DNA of 64,000 nt, from NCBI GenBank assembly GCA_035308365.1, contig DATGGU010000024.1, positions 19,823 to 83,822 on the forward strand, given 5' to 3'. How positions within the stretch are numbered: position 1 is the stretch's first letter; the number at the start of each line of letters is the position of its first letter. The notes below the pieces were generated by a model. It worked only from the letters and a program-made list of their open reading frames with translations, was not told the origin of the DNA and made no database searches. This stretch comes from PALSA-505 sp035308365 (GTDB lineage: Bacteria > Actinomycetota > Actinomycetes > Streptosporangiales > Streptosporangiaceae). Of the stretch, positions 57,020-64,000 are shown one piece after another. The translations under genes were made by a program, and so were the position numbers.

Positions 57020-58876
57020 TCAGGTTACGTTCTGGTTTGCTATTTCCCTGGCGGCTTCCAGGTAGGCGAGGGCGCCGGTGGAGCCGGGGTCGTAGGTCAT
57101 GACCGACTGGCCGTAGCTCGGGGCCTCGGAGACCCGGACGCTGCGCGGGACGACCGAGCCAAGGACCACGTCGCCGAAGTGCGAGCGAACATCTTCCGCC
57201 ACCTGCGAGGCCAGTCTGGTCCGGGCGTCATACATCGTGAGCAGGATGGTGGAGACCACGAGATCGGAGTTGAGGTGTCCCTTGACCAGGTCGACCGTCC
57301 GGAGCAACTGCTCCAGCCCTTCCAGGGCGTAGTACTCGCACTGGATCGGGATGAGCACCTCGGCGGCCGCCACGAGGGAGTTGACCGTGAGCAGGCCGAG
57401 CGAGGGTGGGCAGTCGATCATGATGTAGTCAAGGCTGGTCGCGTCGAAGGCGGCGATCGCCCTGGCCAGTCTGGACTCGCGTGCTACCAACGGGACGAGT
57501 TCGATCTCCGCGCCGGCCAGGTCGATGGTCGCGGGCGCGCAGAGCAGGCCTGGAATTCCCTCGACCGGCTGGACTATGTCGGCCAGTGGCTGGTCGTCGA
57601 TCAGCACGTTGTACACCGAGGGGGTGCCGACGTGGTGGTCAACGTCCAGCGCGGTGGACGCGTTACCCTGCGGGTCGAGGTCGATGACCAGCACGTTGGA
57701 GCCGTGCAGTGCCAGGCCGGCGGCCAGGTTGACCGCCGTCGTGGTCTTGCCGACGCCGCCCTTCTGATTGGCGATCGTCATGATGCGGCAGGCTCGCGGG
57801 CGCGGCCAGGGCCGGGCGCGGCCACCGCCTCTGGCCTCCAGCGCTGCTTCGGCGGCCCGGGCGATGGGTGTGTCGGCGACCTGCCGACCGTGGTCAGGAA
57901 CGACCACGGGAGGCGCCGAATTGGGTGGGTAGGCGGAGGTCCAACCGTCTCCCTGCGGATAGCCGGGCGTCTGGCCCGGGGCTGGGTACGCGGACTGCTG
58001 ACCCCCACCAGGGTACGCGGATGACCGACCACTCCTGGGGTAACCGGGCCCGTGCCGGCCGGCCGGATATGCCGGGGGCTGCGCACTGCGGGACCGTGCC
58101 GGCCGCAGGTCCTGGTTCGGGTACGCGGGCGCCGGGTAGGCCGACCCCTGGTCAGCCGCCGGATAGCCGGCGGGCTGGCCGTTGCCCCGGTAGTGCTCCG
58201 GCTGGCCCGCTGTCGGGTAGGCCTGCGCATGAGCGTTGCCTGGATAACCGGCTTCCTGCCCTGCGGCCGGATACGCCGGCGCCTGGTTCGCGCGTGAGTA
58301 GCCGGGAGGCTGACCCTCGGCCGGGTATCCGGAGCCGGAGACGCCCGCATGGGAAGTACGAGCTGGGTTGTTGCCCACATGATCGCGAGCCGAGGTATCT
58401 GGCTGGTCACCGGCCCGCACACCAGCCGCCTGATAGCCCTGCGCCGGACCAGCCGACTGGTAGCTGCCTGCCGAAGCGTCCAGCGGGTAACCCGGAACCC
58501 CAGCGCCCGCCTGACCACCACGAGCTGCACGACCCGGCTGGTAACTAGACGCGGAACTGCCTGCCGGAGAACTGCCCACCGCATCACCCGGCTGGTAACC
58601 GGGGCTGCCATCATCGGCCTGATAGCCGTGCGCCAGGTCATCAGCCGGGTACCCGGCTGATCGATCCGTGCCGGGATAGCCCGACCGGTGCGCCAGCGCG
58701 TGGCCAGGCGAATAACCGGAGGCCGGATAGGCGGACGGGTCACCGCCAGCCTGGTACGCGGGCGGCTGGTCTTCGGCCAGGTGGGCCGGCTTGCGCCTGC
58801 GCCCCACCGAACCGTGCCCGGTTTCGGCAAGCTCCGTTACCTCTTCCCCCTCGCCCACATCTGGCCACGACTGCAT
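57020..58876 (-). CDS. parA: Chromosome-partitioning ATPase ParA with long YPA-repeat N terminus
   Basis: ParA moves ParB-DNA complexes in an ATP-dependent way. The ATPase domain begins near residue 355 with IMTIANQKGGVGKTTTAVNLAAGLALHGSNVLVIDLDPQGNAST (deviant Walker A KGGVGKTTT). Then come YNVLIDDQPLADIVQPVEGIPGLLCAPATIDLAGAEIELV, YIMIDCPPSLGLLTVNSLVAA and IPIQCEYYALEGLEQL. The N-terminal ~350 residues are disordered, with dozens of GYPA/AYPA/GYQ units. I place the start at ATG 58876 because GAGGGGAG lies about eight bases upstream and the parS site then stays outside; the frame is open to 59410, but that part is poorly coding. The C terminus ends ALAYLEAAREIANQNVT. Confidence 0.9.
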   Translation of the reverse strand: MQSWPDVGEGEEVTELAETGHGSVGRRRKPAHLAEDQPPAYQAGGDPSAYPASGYSPGHALAHRSGYPGTDRSAGYPADDLAHGYQADDGSPGYQPGDAVGSSPAGSSASSYQPGRAARGGQAGAGVPGYPLDASAGSYQSAGPAQGYQAAGVRAGDQPDTSARDHVGNNPARTSHAGVSGSGYPAEGQPPGYSRANQAPAYPAAGQEAGYPGNAHAQAYPTAGQPEHYRGNGQPAGYPAADQGSAYPAPAYPNQDLRPARSRSAQPPAYPAGRHGPGYPRSGRSSAYPGGGQQSAYPAPGQTPGYPQGDGWTSAYPPNSAPPVVVPDHGRQVADTPIARAAEAALEARGGGRARPWPRPRACRIMTIANQKGGVGKTTTAVNLAAGLALHGSNVLVIDLDPQGNASTALDVDHHVGTPSVYNVLIDDQPLADIVQPVEGIPGLLCAPATIDLAGAEIELVPLVARESRLARAIAAFDATSLDYIMIDCPPSLGLLTVNSLVAAAEVLIPIQCEYYALEGLEQLLRTVDLVKGHLNSDLVVSTILLTMYDARTRLASQVAEDVRSHFGDVVLGSVVPRSVRVSEAPSYGQSVMTYDPGSTGALAYLEAAREIANQNVT

Positions 58877-58982
58877 AACCCGGACTCCCCTCAGGGGCGC
58901 GCCACGCATGGACATCTGGGGGCCGCCACGCGCGGGCCGGCGGCGCGACTCATTGCCGGCCCGAAGACCATTGTCCGGCTTT

Positions 58983-58998
58983 GTTTCACGGGAAACAG
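58983..58998. other. parS: Third parS site, in the parA leader
   Basis: TGTTTCACGGGAAACA, the same one-base variant as the two sites at 53.3 kb, about 107 bases upstream of the chosen parA start. If parA began further upstream it would encode VSRET here, as often seen. The rest of 58877-59485 shows no other gene. Confidence 0.88.
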
Positions 58999-59485
58999 CC
59001 GCTGTCAGCGCTTGGCGGACGCGACGGGAGGGGGCAGTGCGGAATTTCCTCCCCCTGCCGCCACCCACATCCTCCGGACCAGGCATTTCCGTTTCGTCCA
59101 GCGGATCGGCAGGGGACGGAATTGTCACCGCGGCGTTCGCACCACCCCGGCCGGCCGCGCCGGAGTGGCCGGGGGCGAGGTCAGGACTGGCCGGAAAGGC
59201 AACATCGGCCAGAGCCTCGGCCACGGGCCACCCGACGCTGACCGAACGCCGCAATCCACACGACACGCCATCGGCCCGCACGCTCGCCGCCGCCACAGCC
59301 ACAGGAACCTGGGCGGGCAGCCGAAGACCAGCGTCCCCGGGCCATCCAAGACCCTGCGGCAAAGCCATATCGATTCCTTCCCATCCTCGGCTGCGGCCAG
59401 CGGTGGCCACTGGTTGACGCTACACCGTCCGGGTTCCGAGAGCGGGTCCGCGCCGAAGCCGGGATGCCGCGGCGATCCGGCCAGG

Positions 59486-60259
59486 TCAACCCGGGGGTGA
59501 GCCACCGCGGCGACCAGCCCGGCCACCCCGCCCAGAGGCCTGGCGCCCGGCCGTTCGTGCCGTTGCCGCCGGCTGGCGGTGTGCTGCCCGCCGACCGGAG
59601 CCGCTGACCGTCAGCCTGACCACCGTGGCGGCCGGGCTGACCAGTCCGGTCCCGGCCCGCAGCACCGAAACCTCACCGACGCCCAGCCGTCGCAACTCCG
59701 GCCCGGCCGCTTCGGCCTCGGCTTCCGCCCGCTCACCCTTTAGCGCCAGGATGACCCCGCCCGCCCGCAGCAGGGGCACCGCCAGGCCGGCCAGCCGGTC
59801 AAGAGGAGCCACCGCCCTGGCCGTGACCACGTCGGCGGTGAGCCGGCCGTGCACCTCTTCGGCCCGCGCCCGGCAGACGGTCACGTTGGCCAGACCCAGA
59901 CCGGTCACGCACTCGCTGAGAAACGCCACCCGCCGGGCCATGGGCTCGACCAGGGTGACCCGCACATCGGGCAGCAGCATGGCAAGCACGAGACCGGGGA
60001 GCCCGGCCCCGGACCCGATATCCAGTAGCTCCGAGCGGCGCGGGACGAGGCCGGCTACGACCGCGCAGTTCAGCAGGTGCCGGTCCCACAGCCGCTCGGT
60101 CTCCCGTGGCCCGATCAGGCCCCGCACAACGCCATCCCCGGCCAGCATGGCGGCGTAGCGCTCGGCAAGCGGCAGAACGGACCCGAACACCTCCCTGGCC
60201 GAAGCAGGCGGTGACGGGCTCAACGACGGGACTGCGGGGGATTGCCCGTCGGCATTCAC
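59486..60259 (-). CDS. rsmG: 16S rRNA (guanine-N7) methyltransferase RsmG
   Basis: The 257-residue enzyme methylates G527 of 16S rRNA; loss gives low-level streptomycin resistance. Sequence: VFGSVLPLAERYAAMLAGDGVVRGLIGPRETERLWDRHLLNCAVVAGLVP, the SAM site LLDIGSGAGLPGLVLAMLLPDVRVTLVEPMARRVAFLSECVTGLGL, TADVVTARAVAPLDRLAGLAVPLLRAGGVILALKGERAEAE. A C-terminal Arg/Ala/Gly-rich tail of about 45 residues extends past the domain. ATG at 60259. Co-directional with parA, but 609 bases apart. Confidence 0.95.
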   Translation of the reverse strand: MNADGQSPAVPSLSPSPPASAREVFGSVLPLAERYAAMLAGDGVVRGLIGPRETERLWDRHLLNCAVVAGLVPRRSELLDIGSGAGLPGLVLAMLLPDVRVTLVEPMARRVAFLSECVTGLGLANVTVCRARAEEVHGRLTADVVTARAVAPLDRLAGLAVPLLRAGGVILALKGERAEAEAEAAGPELRRLGVGEVSVLRAGTGLVSPAATVVRLTVSGSGRRAAHRQPAATARTAGRQASGRGGRAGRRGGSPPG

Positions 60260-60699
60260 CGGGATCGCCCCGGTCCACTAACATCCACCAGCACCGATCC
60301 AGATCGCCGGCGGGGAGTTATCGGGACTGACCCGGATTGCCCGGCAATCCCCATCGGAGCCACTGCGCGCCGCCCGCTCGTAGTCAAAAGGCTATCCCGG
60401 GTCGCTCCCGGTCACCGGCGCAGAGCAGTTCCCTCGGGTGCATGTCAATATTGTGGCGATTGGCCAGTAGCTTGGCTGGCTTCCTGGTCAGGCCGTAGGC
60501 GTCTGAGTGTGCGTTGGTGTCAGATGATGGCATTGACCACTCTGGCCACCGCGCCAGCCGGAGGCACACAGGCAAGGGATGCCCACTGACCAGCCCGAAT
60601 ACGGTCCGGCGCGATCTGAGTATAAAAGCACGACTCAGACGATCGCTCTGACCGGCCATGATCCAAAACAACCTGCTTTTTGACGTGCACCCAGTTCTC
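60260..60699. other. 440-bp gap between jag and rsmG
   Basis: No confident gene. A minus-strand frame (60384-60671) reads ...YGLTRKPAKLLANRHNIDMHPRELLCAGDRERPGIAF, which hints at a fragment but is not recognisable. An AT-rich stretch with TATAAAAG (60621-60628) lies on the jag side. In related genomes jag and rsmG are close together, so this may be a remnant insertion. Confidence 0.4.
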
Positions 60700-61329
60700 T
60701 CACTCCGGGTAGACCACCACGCAGCGGTGTGGGTCTTCGCCCTCGGACTCGCTGCGCAGCCCGGCGGCGGCGACCGCGTCGTGAACGATCTTGCGCTCGA
60801 ACGCCGTCATCGCCGTCAGCCGCTTGGGGATCCCGCTCTTCGCGACCTCGTCGGCCGCGTCCTGGCCGACCGCCGTCAGTTCCTTGCGGCGGCGGGCCCG
60901 GTAGCCCCCGACGTCCAGCATCATTCTGGTCCGCAGCCCGGTTTGCCGCTGCACCGCGAGCCTGGTCAGCTCCTGAAGAGCGTCGAGCACCTCACCCTTG
61001 GCCCCGACCAGCTCGTCCAGGGTGCCACCGACCACCGACACCAGGGCGCGGTCGCCCTCGACGTCCATGTCGATGTCGCCGTCGAGGTCGGCGATATCAA
61101 GGAGGGCCTCCACGTAGTCGGCGGCTATCTCACCTTCCTGCTCGAGATCGGCCACGGTGACCTGCGGCTCTTCGTGGTCCTCCGTGGCATCATCGGACCA
61201 GGTGGCCTCGTCCTCGGGAATACCTGAATCCTCGATTCCGAAGTCAGTGTCCTCGGGGGCGTCGGTGACCGCCGAAGCGGGCTGCAGTTCGCCTGGCGTG
61301 CCCGTCTCGGCGCTCTCCGCATGACTCAT
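60700..61329 (-). CDS. jag: Jag/KhpB RNA-binding protein (KH and R3H domains)
   Basis: The 209-residue protein has an acidic N-terminal third (EDTDFGIEDSGIPEDEATWSDDATEDHEEPQ). A KH domain follows (DIDMDVEGDRALVSVVGGTLDELVGAKGEVLDALQELTRLAVQRQTGLRTRMMLDVGGYRARRRKEL), then an R3H domain (DEVAKSGIPKRLTAMTAFERKIVHDAVAAAGLRSESEGEDPHRCVVVYPE). It binds RNA and is linked to cell-wall growth and small-RNA function in other bacteria. It lies between yidC and rsmG on the same strand, as is standard. Confidence 0.95.
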   Translation of the reverse strand: MSHAESAETGTPGELQPASAVTDAPEDTDFGIEDSGIPEDEATWSDDATEDHEEPQVTVADLEQEGEIAADYVEALLDIADLDGDIDMDVEGDRALVSVVGGTLDELVGAKGEVLDALQELTRLAVQRQTGLRTRMMLDVGGYRARRRKELTAVGQDAADEVAKSGIPKRLTAMTAFERKIVHDAVAAAGLRSESEGEDPHRCVVVYPE

Positions 61330-61505
61330 GACAAGCTCTCCGTTCCACTCCGCGCAACATCCACGATCGTCACCCGTGGCGACAGCTCAGCAGGGCCGGC
61401 TCAACAGTTCTGACCCAGCAGTGCCAGCCAGCACAGTATCCGGCTGGCACAGTACCGGTCCGGCTGAGCGCCACGCGAGACCTAAGCAACGTGCGGGTGC
61501 ATCGC

Positions 61506-62723
61506 TCACCGCTTACCCGTGCGCTTGCTCCGGGATTGCTTCGCCCGCTGCTGCCTGACGACGGTGACCTCCGGCGCCTCCGGCTCCGGTTCCGGCTCGG
61601 CGCGTCCACGGCCAAGCCGGCGCAGCAGGCCGCCACCGCTTCCGTTCGCGATCGGTGGCGGAATGCCCAGCGAGGTGGCGTCAGTCTTGGCGGGCGACGG
61701 CTTCTTCGCCGGACCGGATGCCTTCGCGGCGCCGGCGGTCTGCTTCGCCGGCCCGGACGGCTGTTTCGCCGCGCCGGTTTGCTGCTTCGTCGTGGTGACG
61801 GTCTGCTTGGCGGCTGGCTTCGTGGCGGCGGGGCGCGTGGCGGTGGCGGGGCGCTTGGCCGTCGAGGCCTGGCCGGTGGCGCCCTTGGGGCGCGAGGACG
61901 TCACCGCGGCCGCCGAACCTCCGGTGACCCGGGCCGTGGCCGACGCGTCGGCGGCGACCGCGCTCAGCGGCGGGATCTTCTTGAACAGGAAGTACTGCTG
62001 GCCGAGGGTCCAGACGTTGGTCGCGAGCCAGTAGACGACGAGACCGTACTGCCAGTACAGACCGCTCAGGGCGAACAACGGCGCGATGTAGACCATGTAC
62101 TTCTGCGCGTTCGCCATCGGGTTGGTGTCGTCCACCGTCGGCGTCTGCATCATGCCGCGCTTCATGCTCTGCCGGACCGTGAGGAAGGTCGTGACGGCGC
62201 TGAGCACCACGGTGACGCCGATGACCGCCTTCACCGAGCCTGAGCTGTTCTGGAACAGGAACTTGTTGGCGATCGTGACGCCGAAGATGTGAGCCTTGTT
62301 CGCCTCGTCCACGACGGTCGTCGTCAGGCCGTAGATGGCCTTCTTCCCGGTGATCGCGCGCAGCACGCCGAACAGGGCGAAGAACACCGGAAGCTGGGCG
62401 ACGAGCGGCAGGCACCCGGACAGCGGGTTGGCCCCGTTCTCCCGGTACAGCTTCATCATCTCTTCGTTGAGCTTCTGCTTATCGCTCTTGTAGCGCTTGC
62501 GCAGCTCCTGCATCTGCGGGGCGAGCGCCAGCATCTTGCGCTGCGAGTGCATCTGCTTGACGAACAGCGGCAGCAGCACCAGCCGCATCAGGGCAACAAG
62601 GACGACGATCGTCAGCACCCACGTCACACCGGTGGATGGGCCCAGGCCCATCGCGACAAGCACCGCGTGGATGCGCATGATCAGCCACGCGACGGCGTCG
62701 TACAGCGGGTTGAGGATGCTCAC
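61506..62723 (-). CDS. yidC: Membrane protein insertase YidC
   Basis: The 405-residue insertase helps proteins into the inner membrane. It has the Oxa1/YidC core without the large Gram-negative periplasmic domain: an N-terminal signal-anchor helix, LLPLFVKQMHSQRKMLALAPQMQELRKRYKSDKQKLNEEMMKLYRENGANPLSGCLPLVAQLPVFFALFGVLR with the catalytic-groove arginine region, and later KYMVYIAPLFALSGLYWQYGLVVYWLATNVWTLGQQYFLF. The C-terminal ~150 residues are Ala/Lys/Pro/Thr rich with many TTKQQTGAAKQP-like units and basic ends that may contact the ribosome. GTG at 62723, three bases after yidD. Confidence 0.96.
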   Translation of the reverse strand: MSILNPLYDAVAWLIMRIHAVLVAMGLGPSTGVTWVLTIVVLVALMRLVLLPLFVKQMHSQRKMLALAPQMQELRKRYKSDKQKLNEEMMKLYRENGANPLSGCLPLVAQLPVFFALFGVLRAITGKKAIYGLTTTVVDEANKAHIFGVTIANKFLFQNSSGSVKAVIGVTVVLSAVTTFLTVRQSMKRGMMQTPTVDDTNPMANAQKYMVYIAPLFALSGLYWQYGLVVYWLATNVWTLGQQYFLFKKIPPLSAVAADASATARVTGGSAAAVTSSRPKGATGQASTAKRPATATRPAATKPAAKQTVTTTKQQTGAAKQPSGPAKQTAGAAKASGPAKKPSPAKTDATSLGIPPPIANGSGGGLLRRLGRGRAEPEPEPEAPEVTVVRQQRAKQSRSKRTGKR

Positions 62724-62726
62724 CAG

Positions 62727-63035
62727 CTAGCTCCCTTGTGCTCTCACCGACACGGGCCGCCCACGACGGCTTGGCGGCACCGGGTCATACCCACCCGGGT
62801 TGAACGGATGGCACCGGCCGATCCTGCGGACCGCGAGCCAGCTCCCACGTAGTGCACCATGCGCCTCGAGCGCCTCGAGCGCATACGCACTGCACGATGG
62901 CGCGAACCTGCACCGGGGCACGATCAGCGGGCTCACCACCCGCCGGTATCCGCCGACCAGGCGCATGAGCAGCCACGCCCCGGGTGACGGGCGCACCGGC
63001 CCGCCGGGGACCTGCTCAGTACTCTTGCGCGCCAT
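62727..63035 (-). CDS. yidD: Membrane protein insertion efficiency factor YidD
   Basis: The 102-residue amphipathic protein carries the YidD signature RLVGGYRRVVSPLIVPRCRFAPSCSAYALEALEAHGALRGSWLAVRRIGRCHPFNPGGYDPVP, with all three conserved cysteines. It assists YidC-dependent insertion at the inner membrane surface. Its ATG at 63035 directly abuts the rnpA stop codon, and it ends three bases before yidC, so the three genes are translationally coupled. Confidence 0.96.
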   Translation of the reverse strand: MARKSTEQVPGGPVRPSPGAWLLMRLVGGYRRVVSPLIVPRCRFAPSCSAYALEALEAHGALRGSWLAVRRIGRCHPFNPGGYDPVPPSRRGRPVSVRAQGS

Positions 63036-63395
63036 CTAGCTCAATGCCTTTACCTGCCGCCTAAGCAGGGTGCCGAGGACCAGGTCGAACTCGGCGGCAA
63101 GATCCGCCTGGCGTGCGGCCGCGGCCGGGGGGTTGGCGCGGACAACTAGCAGGCTACCTCCAGGCAGCGAGTCGAGATAACCACGGGCCAGGTGTCTGAG
63201 GCGGCGGCGCACCTTATTCCGCACCACCGCCTTGCCCACGGCCCGGCTGACCACGAACCCGACCCTGGCCGGCTCGTCCGGGCGATCGCGGACGAGCAGA
63301 TGACCGGTGACCGTGCGGCGACCGGATCGGCTGCCCTGGCGCACGGCCTCGGTGAAGTCCGCGTGCCGCCGCATCCGCGCCTCGGCTGGGAGCAT
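63036..63395 (-). CDS. rnpA: Ribonuclease P protein component
   Basis: The 119-residue protein subunit of RNase P matures tRNA 5' ends: MRRHADFTEAVRQGSRSGRRTVTGHLLV, then RVGFVVSRAVGKAVVRNKVRRRLRHLARGYLDSLPGGSLLVVRANPPAA, with the RNR motif region NKVRRRLR. The ATG at 63395 gives MLPAEARMRRHADF; an internal ATG (63374) is where many homologues start. It is between rpmH (38 bases) and yidD (adjacent), the universal origin-proximal arrangement. Confidence 0.96.
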   Translation of the reverse strand: MLPAEARMRRHADFTEAVRQGSRSGRRTVTGHLLVRDRPDEPARVGFVVSRAVGKAVVRNKVRRRLRHLARGYLDSLPGGSLLVVRANPPAAAARQADLAAEFDLVLGTLLRRQVKALS

Positions 63396-63433
63396 CGCCT
63401 GAAACTGCCAGGCCGGCTGCCGGTACGGCCCGG

Positions 63434-63571
63434 TCAGGCGCTGAGCCGCTCGCGGCCCTTGCGGCGGCGGGCGGCGAGCACGGCGCGGCCGGCCCGGGTG
63501 CGCATGCGCAGGCGGAAGCCGTGCGTCTTGGCGCGCCGGCGGTTGTTCGGCTGGAACGTACGCTTACTCAC
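63434..63571 (-). CDS. rpmH: Ribosomal protein bL34
   Basis: The 45-residue basic protein MSKRTFQPNNRRRAKTHGFR-LRMRTRAGRAVLAARRRKGR-ERLSA is a textbook bL34. It starts at GTG 63571 with GGAG eight bases upstream and stops at 63434-63436. It leads the rpmH-rnpA-yidD-yidC transcript away from oriC. In related actinobacteria dnaA is encoded just beyond, outside this window. Confidence 0.97.
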   Translation of the reverse strand: MSKRTFQPNNRRRAKTHGFRLRMRTRAGRAVLAARRRKGRERLSA

Positions 63572-63690
63572 TTGAGGGCTCCACAGTGCGATGCGGTGCT
63601 TGGCTTACTGGCGCACGCCTGCGGCGGCACCCGCTAGAGGTAAGCCAACCTTACTCCAACCACGAACCCAACCCAGACCGTGAGAACCAC

Positions 63691-64000
63691 GACCCCAAGC
63701 CAGGAGCGCGGGGTCCGGGGGGTTCGGCCCCCCGGGTAATACAACCCCAAGCCAAGAGCATGGGGTCCGGAGGGCTCGGCCCCCCGGGTAAAGCGACCCC
63801 AAGCCAAGAGCATGGGAGTTCCGGGAGGCTCGGCCCCCGGGTAATACAACCCCCAGCCAAGAGCATGGGGTTCCGGGGAGCTCGGCCCCCCGGATAAAGC
63901 GACCCCAAGCCAAGAGCATGGGGTCCGGGGAGCTCGGCCCCCGGGTAATACGACCCAAGCCGGGAGCGTGGGGGTCCGGGGGGCTCGGCCCCCCGGGTAA
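63691..64000. repeat. Tandem array of ~50-bp GC-rich repeats upstream of rpmH
   Basis: Six imperfect units of roughly 50 bp, continuing past the window edge. Each has GGGGTCCGGGGGGCTCGGCC followed by CCCCGGGTAA, then TACAACCCC or AGCGACCCC and AAGCCAAGAGCAT. The units alternate in spacer (TAATAC versus TAAAGCG). The core hairpin is the same as in the repeats around DUF5318. No gene is visible in 63572-64000; the rpmH promoter should lie between 63572 and 63690. Confidence 0.9.

Noticed and set aside
58877..59410. Extension of ParA to an upstream start giving 796 residues
   Set aside because: Codons upstream of 58876 have weaker third-position GC bias, the parS site would be coding, and the ATG at 58876 has a better ribosome site. 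Not fully excluded.
60384..60671. Minus-strand frame between jag and rsmG
   Set aside because: Only a faint resemblance to a decayed gene at its C terminus; not enough to call a gene. Kept as an intergenic note.
63605..63958. Frames across the right-end repeat array
   Set aside because: They encode only GRASRNS/PGGRAP-like repeat translations on either strand; spacing differences would break any conserved product.

Overview
The window is high-GC actinobacterial chromosome of the filamentous actinomycete type. The evidence is GC-rich third codon positions, frequent GTG starts, a SigR-type promoter in front of trxBA, ZAS-type sigma/anti-sigma genes, inositol-phosphate synthase, DUF6049, DUF5318, and the order rpmH-rnpA-yidD-yidC-jag-rsmG-parA-parB seen next to the actinobacterial replication origin. 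The right edge should lie just short of dnaA/oriC, which is not in the window. I cannot assign a genus. The gene order matches what I remember of the Streptomyces origin-proximal core, but the many repeats and the parS variant suggest another family, perhaps near Streptosporangiales.

Layout. Positions 1-18,160 are mostly accessory: a GT87 mannosyltransferase-like protein, a MetE-like protein, a serine hydrolase, DinB, a TetR/DrrAB-type efflux cassette with clear operators, an ArsR-like DUF2087 regulator, a kinase/LPG-synthase-like membrane protein, a Tat-exported GH64 glucanase, a DUF4232 protein, tRNA-Arg(ACG), a YefM-YoeB toxin-antitoxin pair, and an ECF42-type sigma factor with its DGPF partner. 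Positions 18,165-22,441 carry the replication/ribosome cluster dnaB, rplI, rpsR, ssb, rpsF. Positions 22,700-30,100 hold an endonuclease IV-like gene, the wreck of a large secreted golvesin-type gene, a GT87 protein, a class A penicillin-binding protein and DUF5318. Positions 30,500-44,000 are conserved envelope and core genes: padR, ino1, an MFS transporter, CCA-adding enzyme, DUF6049, murJ, a pseudokinase, and sigM with its anti-sigma factor. Positions 44,289-48,660 form a redox block: furA-katG on one strand and SigR-driven trxBA on the other. Positions 49,200-63,571 run to the origin: GNAT, aminotransferase, ATP-grasp and threonine aldolase genes, two parS sites, a LAGLIDADG protein, a broken dioxygenase, parB, parA (third parS), rsmG, jag, yidC, yidD, rnpA, rpmH.

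The genes fall into cooperating modules: cell-wall assembly (PBP, MurJ, its pseudokinase partner, D-Ala-D-Ala-ligase-like enzyme), oxidative-stress defence (KatG/FurA, TrxBA), chromosome segregation (ParABS) and membrane insertion (YidC/YidD/Jag).

Unusual features are several repeat systems. A GC-rich element forms a near-perfect ~95-bp inverted pair around the DUF5318 gene and a tandem array upstream of rpmH. An unrelated 62-bp repeat occurs at 26.1 and 54.5 kb, one copy supplying the 3' end of the PBP gene. A 25-bp exact repeat sits where the sigM start codon should be. A 27-bp tandem array separates ssb from rpsF, and a 60-bp coding array fills a small protein near dnaB. I found no CRISPR array, prophage, intact insertion sequence or large defence island.
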